64,000 nt of DNA from a bacterium (lineage in GTDB: Bacteria; Orphanbacterota; Orphanbacteria; Orphanbacterales; Orphanbacteraceae): positions 29,802-93,801 of the forward strand of contig JALGYY010000042.1 in the NCBI GenBank assembly GCA_025782575.1, read 5' to 3'. The notes under the pieces were generated by a model. The model was not told where the DNA came from. It saw only the letters and a list, made by a program, of their open reading frames with translations, and made no database searches. This document shows, piece by piece, positions 37,919 through 48,549 of the stretch. The position numbers and the translations under genes were made by a program. How positions within the stretch are numbered: the stretch's first letter is position 1; each line of letters begins with the position of its first letter.

Positions 37919-40797
37919 AGCGCAACGGCGGCGTTCCGGCAATTATACTGCTCTGCTTTTTTCTGTCCGGTGTTGCGGGCCTGGCGTATGAAGTCGTCTG
38001 GATCCGGCAACTCTCACTCATATTCGGCACGACCTCTTTTGCGGTAGCCACCGTTCTTGCGGCGTTCATGGGGGGGCTCGCCCTCGGCGGGTTTGTGTTC
38101 GGACGAGTGGCCGACAGGCGAAAGGACCATCTCAAGCTCTACGCCTATCTCGAAATCGGCATCGCGATCTACTGCGTCCTCCTTCCCCTCCTTTTCAAAG
38201 GGATTACCGGGATCTACGTCCAGGCCTATCAGGCGGCAGGGGCGAGCTTCTACGTGATGAGCCTCGTTCGGTTTTTCCTTTGCGCACTGGTGCTCCTGCT
38301 TCCGACCACATTCATGGGTGCGACCCTTCCCATTCTTTCTCGCTACGTGGTGAAGAATATCGAAAGATTCGGTTCGGGATTCGGCAGGCTATACGGAATC
38401 AACACGCTCGGCGCCGTGATCGGGTGTTTTGTTACCGGCTACTTCCTGATCGGTTCGGTGGGTGTATGGAAGACGATTCTGTTTGCCGCGGCGATCAACC
38501 TGATCGTAGCGCTCCTGGCCTGGCGGCTTCACGCGTCTGAGGGAGATGCGGTACCGAGCGCCGATGAAGAAGCTACGGATGCAGAACCTGCGGCCGCCGC
38601 CGCTTCCTCGGCGATTTCTGATCGAGTTCTTCTTCTCGGTGTTGCCCTGGCCGGGTTTTCCTCACTCGTATATGAGGTCGCGTGGACCAGGCTTCTCGCA
38701 TTGGTACTAGGCAGTTCGGTCTACGCGTTTACCGCAATGTTGACCACGTTTCTTCTCGGAATCGCCCTTGGAAGTATGGTGATTTCCTACCTCGCCGACC
38801 GAATCCGTAATCCTTTTCGAGGGTTCGTTCTCGCCCAGGTACTTGTCGCCGTCAGCACCATGATACTGACACCACAGTTCGATCGATTGCCGCGAATGTT
38901 CCTGGTGCTTTACGACAAGGTGGGGGGCGACTGGTGGAGCTTCCAGCTCGTGCAATTCACCTGCACCCTGATCGTTATGCTCCTCCCGACGATTTTCATC
39001 GGTGCGGCTCTCCCGCTTGCGGCGAAAGCCTATACCCACAGGGTACGGGGGCTCGGTCGCAGCGTAGGGACGATTTATGCGTCGAATACGGTCGGTGCGA
39101 TCGTCGGTTCGTTTATGGGGGGCTTTGTACTTCTTCCCCTGCTTGGTACTCAGAATACGATTGTCGCCGCCTCGGCCGTCAACATGGGGATCGCGATTCT
39201 CGTTTTCCTTGTGGCCCCCCGGTCGAAAATCGTAACGAAGATCGCCGGCGCGGCGGCAGTCATCCTGCTGTTCAGTGTGCTGCAATTCACCGCTTCACCG
39301 TGGGATCGATATCTCTTGAATGCGGGACTGTTCGACAGCCCCCGATTTTCGCTTCACGGCATCGCAAAAGAGGGATTTACTGACTTTATCTATTCCTATG
39401 ACATTCGCTCTTTCGAAGAAGGAACGTATGCCAATGTTGCGGTCAGCGAGGAGGATGGAAGCCTCTTCCTCCAGATCAACGGTCGGACGGAAGCCTCTAC
39501 GACAGGCGATATGGCGAATCAGATCCTCGTATCCCAGATTCCCATGCTTCTCCATCCTGATCCGAAAGACGTACTCGTTATCGGTCTCGGAAGCGGAATT
39601 ACTTTCGGTTCAGTTCTCACCCATCCGGTCGATGAAGCTGACTGCGTAGAGATTTCCCCGGCCGTGGTCCGGGCTGCTGTCTACTTCAAGGATTGGCATG
39701 GCGACGTCACGCGCAATCCCCGTGCGCATATCGTTATGGACGATGGTCGGAATTACCTGCTCTCGACCCGCAAGAAATACGACGTGATCATCTCCGAGCC
39801 GTCGAAGCCGTGGATCAGCGGAGTGTCGAATATGTTCACGCGAGAGACATACGAACTCGCGAAGGGTCGTCTGAAAGAAAAGGGCCTGATCTGCCAGTGG
39901 TTTCACTACTACAGCATGGATCCTGAAGATTTCAAAACGGCGGTTCGTACTTTCCTGGATGTGTTCCCCTATGCCCAGCTCTGGAACGCGGACAACAATG
40001 TCTTCATGGTCGGATCGAATGAGCCGATCGAGATTGATTGCAGCCGGCTGCGATCCCGCATGGATGAGCCGAAAATCGGCTTCGATCTGAAACGTGTCGG
40101 CGTGCTGAGCCCTTACAATCTGCTGGGCTACTTTCTGTTCGCCGAAATAGAGGCGCGTGAGTTTGTCGGAACGGGCCGGATCAACACGGACGATCTGCCG
40201 ATCATCGAGTTTTCCGCTCCCCGCCACAGGAACTCATTTAGACATGAGGAAATATTGGATTCCATGTTGCGGGCCTACCCCAAGTACAATCGATATCCGC
40301 TCACCGGCCACATCAGTCATGAAAACGGGGTGGTCGAGTACACTCTCGCATCGTTCCGGCTCCGCTCGCCTGTCGAATGGCAGGGGGGAGTGGCCACTAT
40401 GGTAAGGAACACCATCGACGCTTCCCGCCTTGATGAAGATGAGAAGGGTGTGATTGTCGCTTATAGAGCGGAGGCTCAGATGACCGGCCCGGGGGGAGAA
40501 GAACTCGGTATTACGGCATTTTCGAGGGGAGGCTTCACGGACGAAAAACTGGAGCTGACGATCCAGCGGCTCGCGTCGGGAATAGCGGAGTCCGGCGCCG
40601 CGACGGTTCACGGTCATAGCGCGCGCTGGGGAATCTATGCGGGCGGCCCCAGGCCCATGGTGGGTCTAACCTGGTACTGTGAAGAAAACAGCAGGCAGTA
40701 TCTCATACGTGAAGTTGCCGCCGGGGATCGGAATCCCCGCCAGATTCTGGACGATCTCCTTGAAGGATCGCTTTGCATTCATGAGCAGCAAGGGTAA
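37915..40797 (+). CDS. Large membrane protein: duplicated MFS-like half-domains fused to a spermidine-synthase-like domain
   Basis: 960 residues. Two hydrophobic halves begin with the same motif, FFLSGVAGLAYEVVWIRQL (about 16-34) and LAGFSSLVYEVAWTRLLAL (about 242-260), each followed by an 'A-x-x-x-G-x-A-L-G-S/G' helix, so the membrane part looks like an internal duplication. An acidic linker of Ala/Glu separates them (about 205-235). A spermidine-synthase-like Rossmann domain occupies about 500-720 with VLVIGLGSGITFG, DCVEISPAVV, MDDGRNYLLS and ISEPSKPWISG. The last 240 residues are unassigned. Members of this fused family are common in environmental bacteria but none has a settled function, and polyamine synthesis should not be assumed. 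It sits unusually between ybeY and corC. Confidence 0.88.
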   Translation: MKRNGGVPAIILLCFFLSGVAGLAYEVVWIRQLSLIFGTTSFAVATVLAAFMGGLALGGFVFGRVADRRKDHLKLYAYLEIGIAIYCVLLPLLFKGITGIYVQAYQAAGASFYVMSLVRFFLCALVLLLPTTFMGATLPILSRYVVKNIERFGSGFGRLYGINTLGAVIGCFVTGYFLIGSVGVWKTILFAAAINLIVALLAWRLHASEGDAVPSADEEATDAEPAAAAASSAISDRVLLLGVALAGFSSLVYEVAWTRLLALVLGSSVYAFTAMLTTFLLGIALGSMVISYLADRIRNPFRGFVLAQVLVAVSTMILTPQFDRLPRMFLVLYDKVGGDWWSFQLVQFTCTLIVMLLPTIFIGAALPLAAKAYTHRVRGLGRSVGTIYASNTVGAIVGSFMGGFVLLPLLGTQNTIVAASAVNMGIAILVFLVAPRSKIVTKIAGAAAVILLFSVLQFTASPWDRYLLNAGLFDSPRFSLHGIAKEGFTDFIYSYDIRSFEEGTYANVAVSEEDGSLFLQINGRTEASTTGDMANQILVSQIPMLLHPDPKDVLVIGLGSGITFGSVLTHPVDEADCVEISPAVVRAAVYFKDWHGDVTRNPRAHIVMDDGRNYLLSTRKKYDVIISEPSKPWISGVSNMFTRETYELAKGRLKEKGLICQWFHYYSMDPEDFKTAVRTFLDVFPYAQLWNADNNVFMVGSNEPIEIDCSRLRSRMDEPKIGFDLKRVGVLSPYNLLGYFLFAEIEAREFVGTGRINTDDLPIIEFSAPRHRNSFRHEEILDSMLRAYPKYNRYPLTGHISHENGVVEYTLASFRLRSPVEWQGGVATMVRNTIDASRLDEDEKGVIVAYRAEAQMTGPGGEELGITAFSRGGFTDEKLELTIQRLASGIAESGAATVHGHSARWGIYAGGPRPMVGLTWYCEENSRQYLIREVAAGDRNPRQILDDLLEGSLCIHEQQG

Positions 40798-40802
40798 AAG
40801 AG

Positions 40803-42107
40803 TTGATTGAGTTCTTAGGCGGATTAACTGCACTAATTGTTCTCTTCGCATTGAACGTCTATCTTGCAGCGGTTCAGAGTGCTTATTATTGTTTTCCCAA
40901 GCCCACGCTGGAAGAACTCGGAGACTTGCGGGACCGTGATGTACGGACGGATCGACTCGTTCGTCTCCTGGAACGCCCCCGCCGGGTCGACATCATCCTC
41001 CGGTTCGCCAATATGTGTGTGCGAATCCTGTTCCTCGCGCTTCTGCTGCTTCTGCTGCTTCGCGCAGGTGACGGCATTCCGCTTATTCTCGTTCTGATAG
41101 CTGATCTTCTTCTCGCTTCAATACTGCTCGGCCCGGGGGAGCTTTTTTCCCGGTCGTATGGAATCCAGAACGCTGAGTCATTCGCCCTAAGCGCCGTGCC
41201 GATCACCCGGTTTCTGGTGAACTCGATCGGACCACCCCTTACCGGAATTCTCGACTCATTGAAGGCCGTGACCGATCGTTTCGGAATCCGACGGATCATC
41301 CCCTACCTGACTGTTGAAGAGCTGATCGCGGTAGTGGAAGCGGGTGAGAAAGAAGGACAGATCGAGGAAGATGAGCGTGAGATGATGCATTCGATTTTTG
41401 AACTGGGAGATACGGCTGTACGTGAGGTAATGGTGCCGCGCGTCGACATGGTCACAGTCGATCAGAGTGCGACTCTCCACGACGCACTCGAAAAGATACG
41501 CCTCGGGGGGCATTCTAGAATTCCGGTTTTCGAGGATACGATTGACACGATTGTGGGAGTGGTCTACGCGAAAGACCTGCTTCGGGGGGCCGAGAAGGCT
41601 GACTGGAAGATGCCCGTGGCCGGCATCATGCGAGAGGCCTCATTTGTGACCGAAGGCAAGAAAGTCGATGAGCTGCTTCGCGAGTTTCGTGAGAAAAAGG
41701 TGCATCTTGCCGTTGTGGTCGATGAATACGGTGGTACGGCCGGCCTGATTACTCTCGAAGACGTGATCGAGGAAATTGTCGGCGAGATCGAAGACGAGCA
41801 CGATCCCGAAAGCCAGCTCTTCCGGGAAGTGAGCGAGCTGACGGCGGTGGTAGTCGCGAAAATCGCTATTGACGATCTGAACAAACTCTTTAGAATCAAT
41901 ATTCCAGCGGATCGTCACGACACTCTCGGCGGGTACCTTTACGACCTTGTGGATCGCGTGCCCTCGGAAGGCGAGACCATCAGTGAGGGCGGCCTTGTAT
42001 TCACTGTCGAATCGGTCGTCCGGCAGCGCATCACACGTGTAAGGATTACTAAGTCCCCTTCGGCCGGGTCGCTCGATGGGGAGGGACGATCCGACCAGGA
42101 AAGCTGA
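40803..42107 (+). CDS. Hemolysin C/CorC (CNNM) family transporter with CBS domains
   Basis: 434 residues from a TTG at 40803. The N-terminal DUF21/CNNM region has four helices (about 1-150). A CBS pair follows at about 205-325 (REVMVPRVDMVTVDQSATL and IPVFEDTIDTIVGVVYAKDLL), and a C-terminal CorC_HlyC domain (about 345-420) has DDLNKLFRINIP. The linker DEREMMHSIFELGDTAVREVMVPR contains the family's signature. CorC/CNNM proteins export magnesium or cobalt or sense their levels. The presence of mgtE two genes later points to magnesium homeostasis. Start overlaps nothing but lies only 5 nt after the upstream stop. Confidence 0.93.
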   Translation: MIEFLGGLTALIVLFALNVYLAAVQSAYYCFPKPTLEELGDLRDRDVRTDRLVRLLERPRRVDIILRFANMCVRILFLALLLLLLLRAGDGIPLILVLIADLLLASILLGPGELFSRSYGIQNAESFALSAVPITRFLVNSIGPPLTGILDSLKAVTDRFGIRRIIPYLTVEELIAVVEAGEKEGQIEEDEREMMHSIFELGDTAVREVMVPRVDMVTVDQSATLHDALEKIRLGGHSRIPVFEDTIDTIVGVVYAKDLLRGAEKADWKMPVAGIMREASFVTEGKKVDELLREFREKKVHLAVVVDEYGGTAGLITLEDVIEEIVGEIEDEHDPESQLFREVSELTAVVVAKIAIDDLNKLFRINIPADRHDTLGGYLYDLVDRVPSEGETISEGGLVFTVESVVRQRITRVRITKSPSAGSLDGEGRSDQES

Positions 42108-42129
42108 ACTCCCACACAACAGGCGCATC

Positions 42130-42744
42130 ATGGTTGTAGCGAAGCTTCGAAATTATTTTGTAACCGGCTTGGTCATTCTCCTGCCGGTAGTGGTGACGTT
42201 CACCATATTCTGGAACATCTTTCTCAAAGTCGACAGCTTCCTGGGCGGCCTGATTACCCGGTACACCGGCTACGAGATTCCCGGTCTTGGATTCGTCGCG
42301 ATGGTAATCGTGATCAGTTTCGTGGGGCTCTTCGCCTCGAACCTGATCGGTCGGCGGCTGATCTCTCTCGGTGAGTGGATCCTTGTAAAGATCCCCCTGG
42401 TCAACAAGATGTACGTGGGTGTGAAGCAGATCGCATCGGTGCTGCTCGCCAAAAAGAGAACGGTATTCCAGAGGGCCGTTCTGCTCGAATACCCCCGGCC
42501 TGGCGTATACTCGGTAGCATTCGTCACCAATGAGGGGGACGGACCCTATCCGGTTGGCGATGGAAAGAAACTGATCACCCTGTTTCTCCCAACAACGCCG
42601 AATCCCACTTCGGGCTTTCTTCTCATATTGCCGCTAGAAGACACGGTCCCGCTCAACATGACGGTGGAAGACGCCATCAAGCTCGTGATTTCGGGCGGCT
42701 CCGTCCTGCCGAAGGAAATCGCTCCGGAGTCGACCGGCTCCTGA
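42130..42744 (+). CDS. DUF502 family membrane protein
   Basis: 204 residues from the ATG at 42130; a longer frame starting inside the CorC gene is not protein-like. Two strong helices (about 8-30 and 52-75) frame the conserved FWNIFLKVDSFLGGLI loop. A soluble beta-rich C-terminal domain has KKRTVFQRAVLLEYPRPGVYSVAFVT and FLPTTPNPTSGFLLILP, the DUF502 signature. Function is unknown; plant relatives (LCV, COV) affect vascular patterning. It sits between corC and mgtE. Confidence 0.92.
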   Translation: MVVAKLRNYFVTGLVILLPVVVTFTIFWNIFLKVDSFLGGLITRYTGYEIPGLGFVAMVIVISFVGLFASNLIGRRLISLGEWILVKIPLVNKMYVGVKQIASVLLAKKRTVFQRAVLLEYPRPGVYSVAFVTNEGDGPYPVGDGKKLITLFLPTTPNPTSGFLLILPLEDTVPLNMTVEDAIKLVISGGSVLPKEIAPESTGS

Positions 42745-42759
42745 CCGGGGATACTGATC

Positions 42760-44109
42760 TTGGACTATTCACTTTCTGAACTGACTAAAGAAGTACTTGC
42801 TCGGGCCGAGTCCGGGGAGGATGAGCGGATTCGCGAGCTCTTCCTCGATGAGCATCCGGGTGATATCGCCGAAGTCATCAACGTACTCGATGAAGATGAC
42901 AAGGCGCGAATTTTCAGGCTCATTCCGGACGAAAGCGCTCCCGAAGTACTTTCCAATGTCCACGATTCCACATTGACCGCTCTGCTCGCCGGGCTCACCG
43001 ACAAGGAGATCTCCCGGGCGGTCGACGAGCTTCCCACCGATGATGCGGTCGATATCATGGGACAGCTTCCGGAAGAGAGTGCGACAAGGGTTCTTGATCT
43101 ACTCGAAGAAGAAGACAAAGAGAGTCTACGGGAGCTCCTCCAGTATCCGGAAGAGAGCGCCGGCGGTCTGATGGAGAGCGAGTATGTCGCCGTCCCCGAA
43201 GGGGTGACGGTCGGCGAGGCGGTGCAGGAGCTTCGAAATCGAGCGGAAGATGTAGAGCAGGTGCAGAACGTCTATGCGGTAGACGGAGAGGGAAAGCTCG
43301 TCGGCATACTCGAACTCTGGCGGCTCACGATTTCCCGGGACGATCAAATGGTCGGCCCCCTGATCGACAGAGACTTCCGTTCGGTGCAGGTTGACCTCGA
43401 CCAGGAGGAGGTGGCTGCGATCGTCATGCGCTACGACCTTGTCGAGGTTCCCGTCGTGGACGAGGATGAGCGACTGGTCGGGCGGATCACCATCGATGAT
43501 GTCCTCGATGTGCTGGAAGAGGAGGCGACAGAGGATATCTCCAAGATGGCCGGTACGGGGGAGGACGACTTCCATGAAGAATCGGTTCTGCGAATTACGG
43601 TTCTACGATTTCCATGGCTGCTTGGGGGGCTCCTTGGAGGAATCGCTTCCGCGGTCCTCATGAGCACCTACGAGGTCCAGCTGAGCAGCGTGATCGCGCT
43701 CGCATTCTTCGTCCCTGTCATCATGGCGATGGGAGGGAACGTCGGCATTCAATGCTCCGCGGTCGTTGTGCGCTCCCTCGCGCTGGGTGAACTGGAAGTT
43801 TATCGCATGGGGAAACGCCTTACCCGGGAATTGACCGTCGCTCTTTTGAACGGGGTCGCCCTCTCGCTGATCATCGCCGTCGCGACATTTATCTGGCATG
43901 GGGACGGCCGACTCGGCTTTGTGGTCGGAATCGCCATGTTTCTTTCCGTCATCGTAGCAGCAACGGTCGGGACGGTGACTCCCATGGTCCTGAAGCGTAT
44001 CGGCTTCGACCCGGCGCTTGCCACCGGCCCCTTTATCACCACAACAAACGACCTCCTCAATTTGTTTATCTACTTTTCTGTCGCTACAATCCTGTTGGTC
44101 CGGAGCTGA
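42760..44109 (+). CDS. mgtE: Magnesium transporter MgtE
   Basis: 449 residues, standard length. The cytoplasmic MgtE_N domain (about 20-130) has LFLDEHPGDIAEVINVLDEDDK and LLEEEDKESLRELLQYPEESAGGLMESEYV. The CBS pair (about 135-255) acts as a Mg2+ sensor in this family. Five helices follow (about 285-449) with the pore segment VIMAMGGNVGIQCSAVVVRSLALGE and FITTTNDLLNLFIYF. It imports Mg2+ and closes when the cytoplasmic domain is loaded. Start is a TTG at 42760, 15 nt after DUF502. recO follows 3 nt later. Confidence 0.96.
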   Translation: MDYSLSELTKEVLARAESGEDERIRELFLDEHPGDIAEVINVLDEDDKARIFRLIPDESAPEVLSNVHDSTLTALLAGLTDKEISRAVDELPTDDAVDIMGQLPEESATRVLDLLEEEDKESLRELLQYPEESAGGLMESEYVAVPEGVTVGEAVQELRNRAEDVEQVQNVYAVDGEGKLVGILELWRLTISRDDQMVGPLIDRDFRSVQVDLDQEEVAAIVMRYDLVEVPVVDEDERLVGRITIDDVLDVLEEEATEDISKMAGTGEDDFHEESVLRITVLRFPWLLGGLLGGIASAVLMSTYEVQLSSVIALAFFVPVIMAMGGNVGIQCSAVVVRSLALGELEVYRMGKRLTRELTVALLNGVALSLIIAVATFIWHGDGRLGFVVGIAMFLSVIVAATVGTVTPMVLKRIGFDPALATGPFITTTNDLLNLFIYFSVATILLVRS

Positions 44110-44112
44110 AAA

Positions 44113-44871
44113 TTGGCGATCGTAAAAGACGATGCGCTCGTACTCGGCCGTCGCCGATTCGGGGAAACCAGTCTCATTGTCTCCCTGTTCACTCCCACTA
44201 AAGGGCCCGTCCGGGTGATCGCCAAGGGGGCACGCCGGGCGCGGAGCAAGTTCGGCAGCGCGCTCGAGCCGACGAACGTGCTGCGCATTGTTTACTACGC
44301 CAAAGAGAACCGTGATCTCCATCTCCTCTCTCAGGCTGACCCCATTCAGACGTTTTCCGTGCTCAGGGAGTCGCTCTTGCGGCTCGCATACGCCTATGCC
44401 ATAATCGATTGCCTTATCGGCCTGAAGCGGGATGAGAGCGTGGCCGGCCCCCTTTTCGGGATGGCGAGAGCAGCGTTGGAGCACATCGATCGAGTGCCGG
44501 ACGAGGATCTGGAAGGGTCGCTCTGGTCATTCCTGTTGGGGGCGCTGGAAGATGCCGGCTTTCGTCCCGAACTCGATCGATGCCTCGAATGCGGCAGGGA
44601 TGCCGGAAGCGAAGCATTGTCGTTCCATGCCCGATCGGGTGGGATCCTCTGTCGGCGACACGGGATCGGCGGATTGTCGATCGGGGAAGAGACGCGGTCC
44701 GTACTCGGCCGCTGCGCCAGGGGTGAAGCGGGGATCGGGATCATGTCCCCTCGGATCATTGCGGAAGGTCGTGAAGTTTTACGGGGGTTCATTCGAGAGC
44801 ACGGCCTCGGCCGCCAACCATTTCGAGCGTTGGAAGAGTTGATCAGAGGCCCGAAGGGGATAGATAGTTGA
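44113..44871 (+). CDS. recO: DNA repair protein RecO
   Basis: 252 residues. The N-terminal OB-fold has [21 protein letters not shown] and [24 protein letters not shown] helical domain follows, with the zinc-binding set CLECG and later LCRRHGIGG near residues 157-181. RecO loads RecA on SSB-coated gaps together with RecR in the RecFOR pathway. Start is TTG at 44113. The stop overlaps the start of glyQ by 4 nt (TTGA). recO next to glyQ/glyS is a familiar gene order in several phyla. Confidence 0.93.
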   Translation: MAIVKDDALVLGRRRFGETSLIVSLFTPTKGPVRVIAKGARRARSKFGSALEPTNVLRIVYYAKENRDLHLLSQADPIQTFSVLRESLLRLAYAYAIIDCLIGLKRDESVAGPLFGMARAALEHIDRVPDEDLEGSLWSFLLGALEDAGFRPELDRCLECGRDAGSEALSFHARSGGILCRRHGIGGLSIGEETRSVLGRCARGEAGIGIMSPRIIAEGREVLRGFIREHGLGRQPFRALEELIRGPKGIDS

Positions 44872-45746
44872 CGTTCCAAGAAATGGTGATGGCGCTTGAG
44901 AAGTTCTGGTCTGACCGGGGCTGCGTGATCGCCACTCCTTATAATTCCGAAGTCGGAGCAGGTACGTTCAACCCGGCCACCTTTCTCCGTGTACTTGGTC
45001 CGGAACCCTGGAAAACGGCGTACGTCGAATTCTCGAAACGGCCGAAGGACGGTCGCTACGCGGAAAATCCGAACCGCGTGCAGGGGTTTCACCAGTACCA
45101 GGTCGTTCTGAAGCCTTCCCCCCCCGATGTGCAGGAGACCTATATCGAATCACTTCGCGCCATCGGAATCAATCTGGCAAAGCACGATCTCCGGTTCGTG
45201 GAAGATGACTGGGAATCGCCCACGCTCGGGGCATGGGGCCTCGGCTGGGAAGTCTGGCTCGACGGCATGGAGGTTACGCAGTTTACCTATTTTCAGCAGA
45301 CCGGAAGCATCGACCTCGCTCCGATTTCAGCCGAAATCACTTACGGACTCGAGAGACTCGCGATGTTCATTCAGGGAGTTGATTCTATTTTTGAGATTCA
45401 GTGGAACCAGGACCTGACCTGGGGAGACATACTTCGAACCTCCGAGATCGATTATTGCGCGCTTAATTTCAAAGAAGCCGATATCGATTTCCATCTCAAT
45501 CTGTTTCAGTTTTATGAGAAAGAGGCGATTCGCCTTCTCGAGCTCGGCCATATCTTTCCCGGTTATGATTGCGTCGTAAAATGCTCTCATGCGTTCAACA
45601 TGCTTGAAGCGCGTGGAGCGATCAGCGTCACGGAAAGAACAGGCTACATCACCCGGATCAGAAAAATGGCGAGGCGAGCTGCTGTTCAGTATGTGAAAAG
45701 CCGGGAAGCGCAGGAGTTCCCTCTCCTCCGGGGGGCGAACCGATGA
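44868..45746 (+). CDS. glyQ: Glycyl-tRNA synthetase alpha subunit
   Basis: 292 residues, the normal size of the catalytic alpha subunit of the heterotetrameric bacterial GlyRS. Family blocks: [61 protein letters not shown] and [15 protein letters not shown]. The start is TTG at 44868 overlapping recO, and the stop overlaps glyS by 4 nt (ATGA). Confidence 0.98.
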   Translation: MTFQEMVMALEKFWSDRGCVIATPYNSEVGAGTFNPATFLRVLGPEPWKTAYVEFSKRPKDGRYAENPNRVQGFHQYQVVLKPSPPDVQETYIESLRAIGINLAKHDLRFVEDDWESPTLGAWGLGWEVWLDGMEVTQFTYFQQTGSIDLAPISAEITYGLERLAMFIQGVDSIFEIQWNQDLTWGDILRTSEIDYCALNFKEADIDFHLNLFQFYEKEAIRLLELGHIFPGYDCVVKCSHAFNMLEARGAISVTERTGYITRIRKMARRAAVQYVKSREAQEFPLLRGANR

Positions 45747-47836
45747 GCCCGTCCGACTTCCTCATTGAAATCGGCACGGAAGAGATCCCCGCCGGCTATG
45801 TGCCGCCCGCGCTCGAGAGTTTTGCCGAAAAGCTACCACTGGTGCTTCGGGAAATGAGAATCGAGTGTGGCGATGTCACGCCGTTCGGCACGCCCCGCAG
45901 ACTGGCGCTCCGACTGGCCGATGTAGCCGAGATGCAGGCTGATGATGAAAGGGAAGTTACCGGTCCGCCCAGTCGTATCGCCTTCGACGGCGAGGGCAAC
46001 CCCACGAAGGCGGCCATCGGTTTCGCGAAGACCAACGGTGTGAAGGTCGAAGAACTTCGGAGGGTGAAGACGGAAAAGGGTGAGTACATCACCGCTACCG
46101 TCTTCGAAAAGGGCAGGCCCACAGGCGAAATACTTAGTGATATCCTGCCCGGTATTGTCGGCGGACTTCCGTTCCCGAAGACCATGCGATGGGATGACAG
46201 CGGATTCCTGTTCGCCCGGCCCGTGCGCTGGATCGTGGCGCTCCATGGAGAGCGGGTTGTGCCTGTCAGGATTGGCGATGTGGAAAGCGGTCGGAAAAGC
46301 CGGGGGCACCGAGTTCTTCATCCTGAACCTGTATTGATCGAATCGCCCGAGTCCTATGAGGAGTCTCTCCGCGCGGCGTACGTAATCGTTTCTCCGGAGG
46401 AACGGCAAAAGAAGATTGAAGAGCAGATCGCAGATATCGCGACGGATGAAGGGGGGCGGATCCTCGACGATCGGTCTCTGGTGGCCCAGGTCAATTACCT
46501 GGTGGAGTATCCCCACGCGATCCGCGGAGCCTTCGACTCCCGCTATCTCAGCTTGCCCGAGCGAGTGATTATTACGGCCATGCGTTCCCATCAGCGCTAT
46601 TTTTCCGTTGTCGACGAGCAGGGAGCGCTCCTTCCCTATTTCGTGACGATCGCCAATGGGGATGGGGCGAATGAGGACCATGTGCGGGCGGGCAATGAAC
46701 GAGTTCTGGCTGCCAGGCTGGCCGACGCCGAGTTCTACTGGAACGAGGACCGGTCCGTGCCGCTGGACGAACGCGTCCTGATGCTCGATCGCGTTCTCTG
46801 GCAGGAAGGTATGGGATCGCTCCTTGACAAGACGGAGCGAATCGAAAAACTGGTGGCCGGGATTCTCGATGAAACGGGGACGGCCGACAGGGATACCCCC
46901 CTCCGTGCCGCCAGGCTTTCAAAGGCGGACCTTACGACGGAGATGATCCGGGATGGAAAAGAGTTCACCGCCCTTCAGGGGTACATGGGCATGGAATACG
47001 CCCGCGTGTCCGGGGAGCCTGAACAGGTTGCACGGACGATATTCGAGCAATATCTTCCGCGGTTCTCCGGGGACGAGCTTCCCGGCTCGTTCTCGGGGGC
47101 TGTGCTCTCTCTTGCGGACCGTGTTGACACGATGCTCGGATGCATCGGTCTCGGCCAGATGCCCACAGGGTCCCAGGACCCCTATGCGCTTCGACGGCAC
47201 GCCCGCGCGGTGCTTCGCATTCTCGGAGAGGGGGGGGTGGCGATCACGCTCCCCCGCCTGCTTCGGCTCGGCGTCGAAGCGTTCGGCGATCGACTCCAGG
47301 ACCCTGAAGCGGTTTATACCAGTACGATCGTATTCCTGCACGACCGTATGAAGAACCTGTTGACCGAGAGAGGTTACCCCTATGACATTGTCGACGCCGT
47401 GCTTGCATCTGGCCTCGAGAACCCGGCGGATTCAGAGAGATGCGTAGAGGCGATCAGGGACTTCCGCAAAAAAGAATCGTTCGAAAAGCTTGTGTTCGGA
47501 TTCAAGCGAGTAGTCAACATCCTGAAGGGAGCCGGGGATGGTAACGAAGTCGACCCGTCTCTCTTTCAAGAAGATGCGGAGAAGGGGCTTCACAAGGCGG
47601 TCGAGAGTATGCGAGCGGGTTACGAGACCGCTCTTACCGGTCATGACTACAGTAAGGCGATGGACGAATTGATTGAGCTCCGGAGCCCGATTGACCGTTT
47701 CTTCGATGAAGTGCTCGTGATGGACAAGGATGAGCGAATCCGAGCTAACCGGGTCTCTCTCCTTTCCGTGGTGGCTCATCTCTTTCGTAAATTGGCCGAT
47801 CTTTCTCAGGTAGTACTGGAAGGAGAATCCCGATAG
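45743..47836 (+). CDS. glyS: Glycyl-tRNA synthetase beta subunit
   Basis: 697 residues, normal for the beta subunit that recognises tRNA-Gly. It begins [20 protein letters not shown]. Further blocks are [54 protein letters not shown] and [17 protein letters not shown], ending in an anticodon-binding-like domain with [21 protein letters not shown] run of eight G at 47230-47237 is in frame. The next gene, a glycosyltransferase, starts 2 nt after the stop, linking tRNA charging to the envelope island. Confidence 0.97.
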   Translation: MSPSDFLIEIGTEEIPAGYVPPALESFAEKLPLVLREMRIECGDVTPFGTPRRLALRLADVAEMQADDEREVTGPPSRIAFDGEGNPTKAAIGFAKTNGVKVEELRRVKTEKGEYITATVFEKGRPTGEILSDILPGIVGGLPFPKTMRWDDSGFLFARPVRWIVALHGERVVPVRIGDVESGRKSRGHRVLHPEPVLIESPESYEESLRAAYVIVSPEERQKKIEEQIADIATDEGGRILDDRSLVAQVNYLVEYPHAIRGAFDSRYLSLPERVIITAMRSHQRYFSVVDEQGALLPYFVTIANGDGANEDHVRAGNERVLAARLADAEFYWNEDRSVPLDERVLMLDRVLWQEGMGSLLDKTERIEKLVAGILDETGTADRDTPLRAARLSKADLTTEMIRDGKEFTALQGYMGMEYARVSGEPEQVARTIFEQYLPRFSGDELPGSFSGAVLSLADRVDTMLGCIGLGQMPTGSQDPYALRRHARAVLRILGEGGVAITLPRLLRLGVEAFGDRLQDPEAVYTSTIVFLHDRMKNLLTERGYPYDIVDAVLASGLENPADSERCVEAIRDFRKKESFEKLVFGFKRVVNILKGAGDGNEVDPSLFQEDAEKGLHKAVESMRAGYETALTGHDYSKAMDELIELRSPIDRFFDEVLVMDKDERIRANRVSLLSVVAHLFRKLADLSQVVLEGESR

Positions 47837-47838
47837 CT

Positions 47839-48549
47839 ATGGTCAGCGAAATCAGCATTATATTTCCCGCCTACAACGAGGAAGAAAGTGTCGATGAAGC
47901 GGCGCGGCGCGCCGTGGAGGCGGTGGAACTCAGTGGTATTGACGACTATGAGGTAATCTTCGTCGATGACGGCAGTTCGGACGGCACCGCGGCTAAAGTC
48001 GAAGCTCTCTCCGCTTCGAATCCCAGAATAAAGCTCATCAAGCATGACGGCAACAAAGGTTACGCGGAGGCACTCAAAACGGGATTCACTTCGGCGACAA
48101 AGAAATATCTTTTTTATTCGGACGCCGATAATCAATTCGATCTGAAAGAGCTGAAGAACCTGCTGCCTGCGATCGAAGATTATGACATGGTTTGCGGTTT
48201 CCGGATCTATCGGTTCGATCCCCTTTCCCGCCTGTTTCTTTCCTGGGGGTATAACCTGATTGTCAGAGTGATGTTCCGGATTCGAATTCGTGACATCGAT
48301 TGCGCATTCAAGCTTTTCCGGAAAGAGGTATTCGACGTCATCAAGATCGAGTCCAGGAAGTTCTTTGTAGATACGGAAATCCTCGCCAAGGCGCGAAAGT
48401 ACGGACTGAGAGTAACGGAGATCGGAGTGAGACATTACCCCCGGGAAGCGGGGAGTTCCACAGTCCGGCCCAGTCATGTCATTTCGACAATTGCGGAACT
48501 CCTCGAGATGTGGTGGAAGATTATGGTCAGACCCGGAAGCAGGGAATGA
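47839..48549 (+). CDS. GT2 family glycosyltransferase (dolichol-phosphate mannosyltransferase-like)
   Basis: 236 residues, soluble GT-A fold. IIFPAYNEEESVDEAA, VDDGSSDGTAAKVEAL, KGYAEALKTGF, FYSDADNQFDLKEL (metal site) and DIDCAFKLFRKEVF are the DPM1/Alg5-type motifs. It lacks C-terminal membrane helices. It most likely charges a polyprenyl phosphate with a sugar used by the GT-C proteins encoded downstream. GGAAGGAG lies about 12 nt before the ATG. The stop overlaps the first YfhO-type gene (ATGA). Confidence 0.92.
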   Translation: MVSEISIIFPAYNEEESVDEAARRAVEAVELSGIDDYEVIFVDDGSSDGTAAKVEALSASNPRIKLIKHDGNKGYAEALKTGFTSATKKYLFYSDADNQFDLKELKNLLPAIEDYDMVCGFRIYRFDPLSRLFLSWGYNLIVRVMFRIRIRDIDCAFKLFRKEVFDVIKIESRKFFVDTEILAKARKYGLRVTEIGVRHYPREAGSSTVRPSHVISTIAELLEMWWKIMVRPGSRE

